From positions 1 to 10,522 of the forward strand of contig CAYWTX010000288.1 in assembly GCA_964461295.1 (NCBI GenBank): 10,522 bases of DNA, in the 5' to 3' direction. This DNA is from CAYWTX01 sp964461295 (GTDB lineage: Bacteria; Planctomycetota; Phycisphaerae; SM23-33). The notes below the pieces were generated by a model. That model worked only from the letters and a program-made list of their open reading frames with translations, had not been told where the DNA came from and did no database searches. Shown in pieces: positions 1 to 5,718 of this stretch; the stretch's first letter is position 1, and each line of letters begins with the position of its first letter. The position numbers were made by a program, and so were the translations under genes.

Positions 1-3
1 GAT

Positions 4-63
4 CAAGCCCTGAAAGGGCGAAGGAAATGGTTCCGTGCGGTTCTGCCGCCCTTACAGGGCTTG
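4..63. repeat. Long inverted repeat with nested small hairpins
   Basis: The left arm CAAGCCCTGAAAGGGCG (4-20) matches the reverse complement of 47-63 at 16 of 17 positions, with 26 bases between the arms. Each arm is itself a small hairpin: GCCCT-GAA-AGGGC at 7-19 and GCCCT-TAC-AGGGC at 48-60. Such GCCC/GGGC palindromes resemble REP-like sequences mobilised by IS200-type REP-associated transposases, but no transposase gene is in the window. The element may extend beyond the left edge. Confidence 0.7.
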
Positions 64-81
64 TTCATTGATGTTCTGGCA

Positions 82-100
82 CCCAGGGCGTTGCCCTGGG
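82..100. repeat. REP-like hairpin
   Basis: CCCAGGGC-GTT-GCCCTGGG is a perfect 8-bp stem with a 3-base loop. It lies just downstream of the 4-63 inverted repeat and shares the GTT loop with the hairpin at 111-127, so both probably belong to one clustered palindromic repeat. No T-run follows, so I do not call it a terminator. Confidence 0.65.
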
Positions 101-110
101 CTTTACTCCA

Positions 111-127
111 TCAGCCCGTTGGGCTGA
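111..127. repeat. REP-like hairpin
   Basis: TCAGCCC-GTT-GGGCTGA is a perfect 7-bp stem with a 3-base GTT loop. It is the last of the palindromes at the left edge. From 128 to about 204 I see no gene and only the short repeat at 164-178. Confidence 0.65.
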
Positions 128-163
128 AGAAAACGGCAATAATGGTGCTACAGTGTCCGGAAA

Positions 164-178
164 ACCCCCGTAGCGGCG
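164..178 (+). repeat. Short dispersed repeat, first copy
   Basis: The 15 bases ACCCCCGTAGCGGCG recur at 8996-9010 with one C/T difference. Both copies are intergenic and sit at the edge of a larger repeat or palindrome. The match is short, so its significance depends on how often it occurs elsewhere in the genome. Confidence 0.4.
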
Positions 179-204
179 CGAATCGCTGTTTGTTCCTCCG
201 GCTC

Positions 205-350
205 AGAACCGCTTCGAGCATGAGCCCTTCTTGCCTTCGGGTCTGTTAACGGAACCGTATTGGGCTTACGCCCCCGGCTGAATCCCCGACGCCCCTTCCG
301 GGCTAAGAGGGAGAAAGGGCGATTCCGCGATTCTTTCACAAACTCTCACA
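205..350 (-). repeat. Dispersed repeat, copy A, abutting the 3' end of asnA
   Basis: Bases 262-350 align without gaps to 1542-1630, with 76 of 89 identical by my count. The stretch 205-261 is more loosely related to about 1485-1541. The shared core includes a GGGC-TTAC-GCCC hairpin and a GCCC/GGGC hairpin, and ends sharply at CTCTCACA on the plus strand (TGTGAGAG on the minus strand). Homology stops exactly where the asnA coding sequence begins. A short minus-strand reading frame crosses both copies, but 7 of the 10 codons that differ change the amino acid, so I treat the element as non-coding. Confidence 0.8.
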
Positions 351-1386
351 GCAGCGGGATGCCTGCCTTCGCGCACGCAGCCTGGACTTCCTCCGGCCAG
401 ATGCCCACCTGCACCTCGCCGACGTGGGCGCGCTGGAGCAGGAGCATGCAGAGGCGGCTCTGGCCGATGCCGCCGCCCATCGTCTGGGGCAGCTTGCCGT
501 CCAGCAGCAGGCGGTGCCAGGGCAGCTTGGCCCGTTCGGGGCATCGGCGAATCTCGAGCTGTTTGAGCATGGTGGGGCCATCCACGCGAATGCCCATCGA
601 GCTGAGTTCGAAGTCGCGTCCCAGCACGGGATTGTACACGAAGATGTCGCCGTTGAGCCCACGTGTCCGCGGCGAGGTCGGCGTGGTCCAGTCGTCGTAG
701 TCGGGCGCGCGGCCGTCGTGGATCCCGCCGCCTGGCAGTTCGCCGCCGATACCGATGAAGAACACGGCCTTGTGTTCCAGGCAGGCCAGACGCTCGCGAT
801 GTCGCGGCGTTTCCTTCGGCCAGCGCTCGGCCAACTCCTCGGTGTGCACGAAGGCGATGTCGTCGGGCAGGAACGCTCGCAGCGGCGGGAAGGCCGTCGC
901 CACCTCCCACTCGGTTTCCTTGAGGGCGGCGTAGATGTCGCGCACGACCGACTTGAGACACTCCACCGTCCGGTCCTCGGGGCCGATCACACGCTCCCAG
1001 TCCCACTGGTCCACGTACACCGAATGCAGGTTGTCCAGCACGGCCTCGTCGGGGCGAAGCGCGTTCATGTCGGTGTAGATCCCCTCGCCGACCTGGAAGC
1101 CGTACTTGTGCAGCGCCAGCCGCTTCCACTTCGCCAGCGACTGCACGATCTCGCAGGCGGCGTTGGCGGCCGCGGGCACCTGGAAGCCGATGGGCCGCTC
1201 CACGCCGTTGAGGTTGTCCTGGATGCCGCTGTCGGCGGTGACGAACAGCGGCGCGGTGATGCGGTGCAGGCGCAGGCGGCGCGAGAGGCAGCTTTCGAAG
1301 TGGTCCTTGACGAACTTGATGGCCCGCTCAGTCTGAACGATGCCCATCGTGGCCTTGTAGTCCGGGGGGATGAACGTGCTGCTCAA
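346..1386 (-). CDS. asnA: Aspartate-ammonia ligase (asparagine synthetase A)
   Basis: This enzyme makes L-asparagine from aspartate, ammonia and ATP in the cytoplasm, by way of an aspartyl-adenylate. It belongs to the class II aminoacyl-tRNA-synthetase-like fold. The 346-residue length fits the family (about 330 in E. coli, about 345 in Bacteroidota-type members). Visible family motifs are QDNLNG (56-61), SLAKWKR (83-89), GEGIYTDMNALRPDE (100-114), HSVYVDQWDWE (121-131), RAPDYDDW, ELSSMGIRVD and GGGIGQSRL (304-312). I chose the TTG at 1386 because AGGAGA lies 5 bases upstream and the protein then starts as homologues do. The open frame runs on to an ATG at 1536, but that stretch reads through repeat copy B and has no family similarity. 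From memory the sequence looks closer to Bacteroidota-type AsnA than to the E. coli form. The gene stands alone between two direct repeats, on the strand opposite to the long gene block. The stop codon lies inside repeat copy A. Confidence 0.95.
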   Translation of the reverse strand: MSSTFIPPDYKATMGIVQTERAIKFVKDHFESCLSRRLRLHRITAPLFVTADSGIQDNLNGVERPIGFQVPAAANAACEIVQSLAKWKRLALHKYGFQVGEGIYTDMNALRPDEAVLDNLHSVYVDQWDWERVIGPEDRTVECLKSVVRDIYAALKETEWEVATAFPPLRAFLPDDIAFVHTEELAERWPKETPRHRERLACLEHKAVFFIGIGGELPGGGIHDGRAPDYDDWTTPTSPRTRGLNGDIFVYNPVLGRDFELSSMGIRVDGPTMLKQLEIRRCPERAKLPWHRLLLDGKLPQTMGGGIGQSRLCMLLLQRAHVGEVQVGIWPEEVQAACAKAGIPLL

Positions 1387-1391
1387 TGGTT

Positions 1392-1397
1392 TCTCCT
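1392..1397 (-). promoter_or_regulatory. Ribosome binding site deciding the asnA TTG start
   Basis: On the minus strand AGGAGA is followed by 5 bases and then TTG. No ATG or GTG in this frame lies near the conserved N-terminus, so this site is the main reason for choosing TTG. Confidence 0.75.
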
Positions 1398-1484
1398 GGG
1401 TGGGGAAGAAAGGCGATTGGGACCAGATGGGGTATCCGTTTGACTCATCGCTTGTGAAAGAATTGGAGTTCGATGTTCCGTCCG

Positions 1485-1630
1485 CATTCGAAGCCTTCTG
1501 TCGCCCCTTCGGGGCTCCATGCTTAATTGCTTGCATGCCGAGGGCTTACGCCCAAGGCTAGATCCTCGACGCCCATCCGGGGCCAAGAGGGAGAAAGGCC
1601 GTTTCCGCGGTTCTCTCACAAACTCTCACA
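1485..1630 (-). repeat. Dispersed repeat, copy B
   Basis: The core at 1542-1630 pairs with copy A (262-350) in the same orientation and at the same length, 89 bases with 13 differences. It also contains a strong GCCCC-TTC-GGGGC hairpin at 1503-1515. Homology again stops at CTCTCACA on the plus strand, at 1630. On the minus strand the element begins inside the small ORF 1558-1719. It may reach further left: TTGTGAAAGAA at 1452-1462 is inverted relative to TTCTCTCACAA at 1611-1621. Confidence 0.8.
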
Positions 1631-1719
1631 CGGAGCAGGCGCGCGTGGCCGAGCACCTCCGCCTGCTGATCGTCAGGCATCGCATCAAGTTCCTTGTCCA
1701 GCAACTGTCTCACGGTCAT
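1558..1719 (-). CDS. Small DUF2281/VapB-like antitoxin, probably truncated by a repeat
   Basis: This is a 53-residue frame. The ATG at 1719 is preceded by GGAGAG at a suitable distance. Residues 1-30, beginning MTVRQLLDKELDAMPDDQQA, have the look of the N-terminus of DUF2281 or VapB-type antitoxins: a short amphipathic helix, then a pattern like 'LP..Q.EVLdf..fL'. From about residue 31 to the stop, the protein is encoded by repeat copy B, so residues 31-53 are not native to the family. Full-length relatives are usually about 70-80 residues, and no toxin gene lies next to it. It is most likely a broken remnant that the repeat cut and gave a new stop. It could instead be a functional short protein with a repeat-derived tail. 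The family call rests on recognition of a short segment and is uncertain. Confidence 0.45.
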   Translation of the reverse strand: MTVRQLLDKELDAMPDDQQAEVLGHARLLRVRVCERTAETAFLPLGPGWASRI

Positions 1720-1802
1720 GGTCTCTCTCCACGCGATCATCACAAGTACTCTATACGAATTGCGCGTCAATCGGAAGCAGCAGGCTTCTGTCAACGCGGG
1801 AA

Positions 1803-1832
1803 GGACCGACGCCGCTGAAGCGGGCCGGCCTC
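1803..1832 (+). repeat. 30-bp hairpin repeat, first copy
   Basis: This stretch matches 9104-9133 at 29 of 30 positions. Its centre folds as a hairpin: CCGAC pairs with a (G/T)-variant of GTCGG, and CCGC pairs with GCGG around a TGAA loop. The copy ends 92 bases before the start of the DUF2723 gene. The second copy ends 84 bases before the start of the HEAT-repeat gene. Confidence 0.75.
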
Positions 1833-1837
1833 GTTGC

Positions 1838-1916
1838 GACACTCGACACTTCCTCTTGCCCCTGGCTCCCACTTGTCGCTTGACACTCGCCGCCGGGCAC
1901 TGGACACTGTGTCCAG
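1838..1916 (+). repeat. GACACT-rich low-complexity stretch with a 17-bp palindrome
   Basis: GACACT occurs at 1838, 1845, 1882 and 1903, mixed with related words such as CACTTG and GCACTGG. The stretch ends in CTGGACACTGTGTCCAG (1900-1916), a perfect palindrome around a central T, 8 bases before the next start codon. The palindrome could be an operator or a by-product of the repeated word. No good Shine-Dalgarno sequence is visible before the ATG at 1925. Confidence 0.5.
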
Positions 1917-1924
1917 CCCAACCC

Positions 1925-3460
1925 ATGGAACCAATCACCTCGCCAGAGCGGGCTTCGAGCACTCCCAAACGTCTGGCGGCGCACTACCTCGCGGTCTTCG
2001 GCCTGTTCCTGCTCCTGTACGGCCTGACGTGCCAGCGCGGCGTCGCCTGGCAGGACAGCGCCATCTTCCAGTGGCGGATTCTCACCTTCGACCCCGTCGG
2101 CTGGCTGGGCCTGGCCCTGTCCCACCCGCTGTCGATCCTGACGGGCAAGGCGTTCTCAGGCGTGCCGCTGGGGTCGCTGCCCTGGCGGATGAACATGATT
2201 TCCTCGGTCGCCGCCGCCCTCGCGGCGGCCAACCTGGCGCTGCTGGTGCGTCGGCTGGCACCGCGGCGCCCGCTGGCAAGTTGGATGACGGCGGGGCTGT
2301 TCGGCCTGGCGCACACGCCGTGGTGGTTGGCCACCATCTGCGAAAGCCAGATGGTGTACGCGGCGGTCTTCTCGCTGGAGCTGAACGTGGCGGTTTCGCT
2401 GCTTCGCCGGCCGCGGGGGCTGCTGGTGCTGGCGCTGGGGGCGGTGAACGGGTTGGGCCTGACGGCGCACAACCTGGCGCTGCTGGCGCTGCCGGTGTAT
2501 GCCCTGACGATGCTGGCGCTGTGCCGGCGGCAGCGGCTGCCGTGGGCGGCGCTGCTCTTGCTTCCGCTGGGTTGGGCCGTGGGCGCCGGCGGGTTCCTCC
2601 TGCTCGTCGTGCATCAGGCGCAGCACAGCGGGTTGCCGGCGGCGGTGCAGTCGGCCCTGTTCGGGCGGAGCTGGCAGGGGGCGGTGCTGGGGTTCTCACC
2701 GGCCTCGGCGGCACACGGACTGGGGTACATCCTGTACAACTTCCCCAACGCCGGCCTGCCGCTGGCGGCGGTGGGCGCGGCGGTCCTGTGGCGCGGTGAG
2801 CGGCGTCTGGCGGGCCTGTTGGCGGCCCTGACGGCCATCCACCTGGCGTTCGCCGTTCGCTACAGCGTGGCCGACCAGTTCATGTTCTTCGTGCCGACGT
2901 ACGCGGCAATCGCGGTGCTGGCCGGGGTGGGCATGGCCCGGGTCGAGGTGTGCCGCGGCCCAAACTGGCGCCCCGCGCTGCTGGTGCTCAGCCTGCTGGC
3001 GGGCCCAATCCTCTACGCCGCCGCCCCGCCCATCGCGCGCGCCGCCCACCTGCCCCTGCCCGGCCGAAAGGACCTGCCTTTCCGCGACCACGCCCGCTAC
3101 TGGCTCAGCCCGTGGAAGAGCGGCGAGGACTCCGCCGAGCAGTTCGCCCGCGCTGTGCTGGCCGAAGCGCCGGACGGGGCGACGGTTGTGGCCGACGGCA
3201 CGAGCTACTACCCGCTGCTGCTGACGGCGAGGATGGAGAAGAACCGGCCGGACGTCACGCTGCTGCGCGACGCATCGCCCCGTGCGCTGCCGCCGGGCAC
3301 GCCGAAAGTCTTCCTGGTGTCGTCGGCGAAGGGCTACCACCCCTCCTGGCTGGACGAAGCTGCCGACTTCCGCAAGCACGGTCAGCGCGGTATTCTCTTG
3401 GAGGTTGTCTGGCGGTCGGGGGCACGCGCTGCGCCCGCGAGCGCGGGCCGGCGGGATTGA
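1925..3460 (+). CDS. DUF2723-family polytopic membrane protein, probable lipid-linked sugar glycosyltransferase
   Basis: The 511-residue protein has a first membrane helix at about 19-35 and then a run of hydrophobic segments up to about residue 375. A more polar C-terminal part (about 376-511) contains RYWLSPWKSGEDSAEQFAR near 390-410. The DUF2723 signature is seen as an acidic loop QDSAIF (43-48) after helix 1, then SHPL (66-69) and PWRMN (86-90) before the next helix. This is the arrangement of DUF2723 proteins, which resemble protein O-mannosyltransferases of the GT-C fold and are expected to use a polyprenyl-phosphate sugar outside the membrane. Acceptor and sugar are unknown. The usual DSGE-type loop motif is degenerate here (DSAI). 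I chose the ATG at 1925 because upstream in-frame sequence is repeat-derived. The next two genes make polyprenyl-linked sugars, which fits a shared pathway. Confidence 0.72.
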   Translation: MEPITSPERASSTPKRLAAHYLAVFGLFLLLYGLTCQRGVAWQDSAIFQWRILTFDPVGWLGLALSHPLSILTGKAFSGVPLGSLPWRMNMISSVAAALAAANLALLVRRLAPRRPLASWMTAGLFGLAHTPWWLATICESQMVYAAVFSLELNVAVSLLRRPRGLLVLALGAVNGLGLTAHNLALLALPVYALTMLALCRRQRLPWAALLLLPLGWAVGAGGFLLLVVHQAQHSGLPAAVQSALFGRSWQGAVLGFSPASAAHGLGYILYNFPNAGLPLAAVGAAVLWRGERRLAGLLAALTAIHLAFAVRYSVADQFMFFVPTYAAIAVLAGVGMARVEVCRGPNWRPALLVLSLLAGPILYAAAPPIARAAHLPLPGRKDLPFRDHARYWLSPWKSGEDSAEQFARAVLAEAPDGATVVADGTSYYPLLLTARMEKNRPDVTLLRDASPRALPPGTPKVFLVSSAKGYHPSWLDEAADFRKHGQRGILLEVVWRSGARAAPASAGRRD

Positions 3461-3493
3461 CGGCGGCCAACCGGCAACGAGGATTCAGTCGCG

Positions 3494-4738
3494 ATGGTTC
3501 CTTTTGTGGCGATCGTGCCGAAGTACACAGCCGCGGAAGTGCTGGACGGGCGATGGTGGATCGCCCTGGTCAGCTTTGCCGTTGCGCTGGTTGCCACGCC
3601 GATCGTTCGCGCTGTGGCCTATCGCTTCAAGGTGGTGGACCGCCCCGACGACCTGCTGAAGCCCCACGGGCGCCCGGTGGCGTACATGGGGGGCCTGGCG
3701 ATGTGCCTGGGCCTGCTGGCGGGGCTGGCGACGCGGATGGCGGTCCTGCCGAACCTGGAGGTGCTGTGGGATCGCCTCGCGACGGACCTGCTGACCCTCA
3801 ACACCAGCCGCCTGCTGACCAACAAGCTGTGGAACATGGGCGCCATCGGCCTGGCCTGTCTGCTGATCACGGCCGTGGGGCTGCTGGACGATCTGCGGAA
3901 CCTCAGGCCGCGCCAGAAGGTGCTGGGGCAGTTGCTGGCGGCGGCGATGCTCCTGGCCGGCGGCATCGGCGACCGCATGGCGACGGTGCTGTTCTCGGGC
4001 GTGGGCCACGTGCCGGCGGGGTGGGTCCTGTTGGCGTGCAGCGCCGGCATGTGCGTCCTGGCCGTCGTGGCCGCGTGCAACGCGGTGAACCTGCTGGACG
4101 GGCTGGACGGGCTGTGCGGCGGCGTGACGGGCATCATCTCCCTGGGCTTCCTCGCCCTGGCGGTCTGGCTGGCGATGTGGGGCGAGGGACGGCCCGACGC
4201 CGACCGGATGGGCATGCGGGTCACGCTGTGCCTGGCCATGGCCGGGGCCGTGCTCGGCTGGCTGCCCTACAACATCCCGCCCGCCAGCATCTTCATGGGC
4301 GACGCCGGCAGCATGCTGCTGGGGTTCTTCGTCGCCACCATGATGTGCATGTTCTGCCAGGAGGGCAACTCGCGCTGGTTCGTGGCCTCCCTGGCCGTGT
4401 TCGCGCTGCCCATCCTGGACACCTCCCTGGCCGTGGTGCGCCGCCTCCGCGCGCGGCGAAGCATCTTCGCCGGCGACCGCAGCCACCTCTACGACCAGCT
4501 CGTCGACCGCGGCATGGCCGTCAAGCAGGTCGTCGTGCTGTTCTACCTGCTGGCCCTCGTGGCCGCCCTCATCGGCGTGAGCGTCGCCATCTTCGTCCGC
4601 CTGCGATACGCCCTCATCATCTACGCGGCCCTGCTGGTCGCCATCTGGGTCGTCTTCGCCAAGCTCGGAATGGTCTCCCCGCACGAGGCGAAGCGTTCGC
4701 CGGCCGATGGGCCCGGCAACGGGGAGGCCAGGCCATGA
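3494..4738 (+). CDS. MraY/WecA-family polyprenyl-phosphate sugar-1-phosphate transferase
   Basis: This 414-residue integral membrane enzyme should transfer a UDP-sugar phosphate (often GlcNAc-1-P) to undecaprenyl phosphate on the cytoplasmic face. The family motifs appear in order: VDRPDD (48-53), LLDDLRNLRPRQK with the Asp pair D132-D133, NAVNLLDGLDGL (196-207), FMGDAGS (267-273) and a final loop DRSHLYDQL (328-336). WecA/TagO-type enzymes usually have a HLHH-like motif in that loop. Here only H331 remains and Y-D follows. MraY would show different motifs and is normally shorter, so I favour the WecA/TagO/RgpG group over MraY. A GAGG at 3479-3482 lies 11 bases before the ATG, 33 bases after the previous stop. 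The last 4 bases overlap the next start as ATGA, so the two genes are probably coupled. The C-terminal tail after about residue 395 is polar and looks unconserved. Confidence 0.88.
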   Translation: MVPFVAIVPKYTAAEVLDGRWWIALVSFAVALVATPIVRAVAYRFKVVDRPDDLLKPHGRPVAYMGGLAMCLGLLAGLATRMAVLPNLEVLWDRLATDLLTLNTSRLLTNKLWNMGAIGLACLLITAVGLLDDLRNLRPRQKVLGQLLAAAMLLAGGIGDRMATVLFSGVGHVPAGWVLLACSAGMCVLAVVAACNAVNLLDGLDGLCGGVTGIISLGFLALAVWLAMWGEGRPDADRMGMRVTLCLAMAGAVLGWLPYNIPPASIFMGDAGSMLLGFFVATMMCMFCQEGNSRWFVASLAVFALPILDTSLAVVRRLRARRSIFAGDRSHLYDQLVDRGMAVKQVVVLFYLLALVAALIGVSVAIFVRLRYALIIYAALLVAIWVVFAKLGMVSPHEAKRSPADGPGNGEARP

Positions 4739-5514
4739 CGGTCCAGGCCAGCGCGGTGAACGTGCTGTCGATCGTGATTCCCGTCTACAACGAGCGGGAC
4801 ACCTGGCGGCGGCTGACCGACCGGGTGGCGGCCGTCTCGCTGCCGCGGCTGGGGCGGCAGATCGTGCTCGTCGAGGACGGCTCGAAGGACGGCACGCGCG
4901 AGCAGCTTCGAGCGTTCGCCGATTCGCTGCCCGCCGCCGACAGCCCGCCGGGGCCCGGCCAGGTCCGCTTCAAGGTGGTCTTCCACGAGCGCAACCAGGG
5001 CAAGGGCGCGGCCCTTCGAACCGGTTTCCGCGGCGCCGATGGCGACGTCGTCGTCATCCAGGACGCCGACCTCGAATATGACCCCGACGACTACCCCGTG
5101 CTGCTGGAGGCGATCCTCGCCGGCAGGGCCGACGTCGTCTACGGCAGCCGCTTCCGCCTTGGCGGGCGAAAGGGCTATTGGAAGAACTACCTGGCCAACC
5201 GGTTCCTCACGAGCCTGTCCAACCTGACGACGGGCCTGGCCCTGACGGACATGGAGACGTGCTACAAGATGTTCCGCCGGGACGTCATCCGGCAGATCGC
5301 CGCCGGCCTGGAGCAGGACCGCTTCGGATTCGAGCCGGAAGTGACGGCCGCCGCGGCGCGGATGCCCGTCCGCGTCGTCGAGGTGCCCATCCGCTACCAC
5401 AGCCGCGGGCACGACGAGGGCAAGAAGATCGGCTGGAAGGACGGCCTGAAGGCGATCTGGTGCATCGCGAAGTACGGCCGGCGGTGGAAGAAGCGGGCGA
5501 CGATGGCGACGTAG
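4735..5514 (+). CDS. Family 2 glycosyltransferase, DPM1/dolichyl-phosphate-glucose-synthase-like
   Basis: The 259-residue protein has a GT-A fold and probably transfers a sugar from a nucleotide donor to polyprenyl phosphate. Motifs in order: VIPVYNER (14-21), VEDGSKDGT with E47-D48, NQGKGAALRTGF, the metal-binding QDADLEYDP (109-117), DMETCYKMFRRDV, FGFEPEVTA and EVPIRYHSRGHDEGKKIGW. The ETCYKMF and RFGFE elements are typical of the DPM1/DPG-synthase subgroup. The C-terminus shows no membrane helix, unlike the GtrB/ArnC type, so it is probably peripheral. The ATG sits in an ATGA overlap with the preceding gene, with GGGGAGG at 4721-4727 as ribosome binding site. With its neighbours it would provide a lipid-linked sugar donor that a DUF2723 protein could use. 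The sugar (mannose, glucose or other) cannot be read from the sequence. Confidence 0.9.
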   Translation: MTVQASAVNVLSIVIPVYNERDTWRRLTDRVAAVSLPRLGRQIVLVEDGSKDGTREQLRAFADSLPAADSPPGPGQVRFKVVFHERNQGKGAALRTGFRGADGDVVVIQDADLEYDPDDYPVLLEAILAGRADVVYGSRFRLGGRKGYWKNYLANRFLTSLSNLTTGLALTDMETCYKMFRRDVIRQIAAGLEQDRFGFEPEVTAAAARMPVRVVEVPIRYHSRGHDEGKKIGWKDGLKAIWCIAKYGRRWKKRATMAT

Positions 5515-5538
5515 AGAAGACCGGCGCAAGCGGAACGG

Positions 5539-5561
5539 AGCCGGGGCGTGTCGCCCCGGTT
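5539..5561 (+). terminator. Strong hairpin after the glycan block, no T-run
   Basis: CCGGGGCG-TGT-CGCCCCGG (5541-5559) is a perfect 8-bp GC stem with a 3-base loop, extended by a G-T and an A-T pair. It begins 24 bases after the glycosyltransferase stop. The bases after it are TGACTCC, so it lacks the T-run of a classic intrinsic terminator. It could slow or end transcription, protect the 3' end of the upstream mRNA, or be another small palindromic repeat. Confidence 0.45.
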
Positions 5562-5606
5562 GACTCCTTGGAGGCAACGGGATCTGCTGCTTCCGCGGGA
5601 AAGCCC

Positions 5607-5635
5607 TAAAGCTTGTTCCGCTGATTGGGCGATAA
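5607..5635 (+). promoter_or_regulatory. Sigma-28 (FliA)-like promoter motif upstream of murC
   Basis: TAAAGCTT (5607-5614) and GGCGATAA (5628-5635) each match 7 of 8 bases of the FliA consensus TAAAGTTT / GCCGATAA. The gap is 13 bases where 11 is usual. A start of transcription near 5643 would leave about 75 bases of leader before the murC ATG, including a small hairpin AGCGCC/GGCGCT at 5646-5663. The match is by eye, and the wrong spacing lowers confidence. Confidence 0.4.
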
Positions 5636-5706
5636 GAAGCATGGAAGCGCCGGCTGGGGCGCTGCGCGCCGAAGCACTTCCGAGACGCCCTTTGACACGG
5701 ATCGTC

Positions 5707-5711
5707 GGAGG
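5707..5711 (+). promoter_or_regulatory. Ribosome binding site deciding the murC start
   Basis: GGAGG lies 7 bases before the ATG at 5719. In-frame alternatives are the ATG at 5641, with no good site, and the ATG at 5746, which is closer to the conserved start but has only a weak GGG upstream. This site favours 5719. Confidence 0.8.
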
Positions 5712-5718
5712 CACTACG

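Noticed and set aside
148..339. Small minus-strand ORF, similar in translation to one at 1383-1619 (shared RPFSLLA..GRRG pattern)
   Set aside because: The likeness comes from the DNA repeat. Of 10 differing codons 7 change the amino acid, the frames end differently, and there is no ribosome site, so protein-level selection is unlikely.
346..1536. A 396-residue version of AsnA starting at 1536
   Set aside because: The extra 50 residues are read through repeat copy B and its flank and have no family similarity. The TTG at 1386 has a clear ribosome site.
1880..1908. TTGACA at 1880 with GACACT 17 bases later as a promoter for the DUF2723 gene
   Set aside because: The -10 match is poor (3 of 6) and the TTGACA word is part of the GACACT repeat tract.
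1803..1916. CRISPR-like array upstream of the DUF2723 gene
   Set aside because: The words are short, unevenly spaced and degenerate. There are no constant-length spacers and no cas gene.
2950..5514. An 854-codon plus-strand frame that could suggest a fusion ending in the glycosyltransferase
   Set aside because: Only the part after 4735 matches a family. The rest is an out-of-frame reading of the DUF2723 and WecA-like genes, each intact in its own frame.
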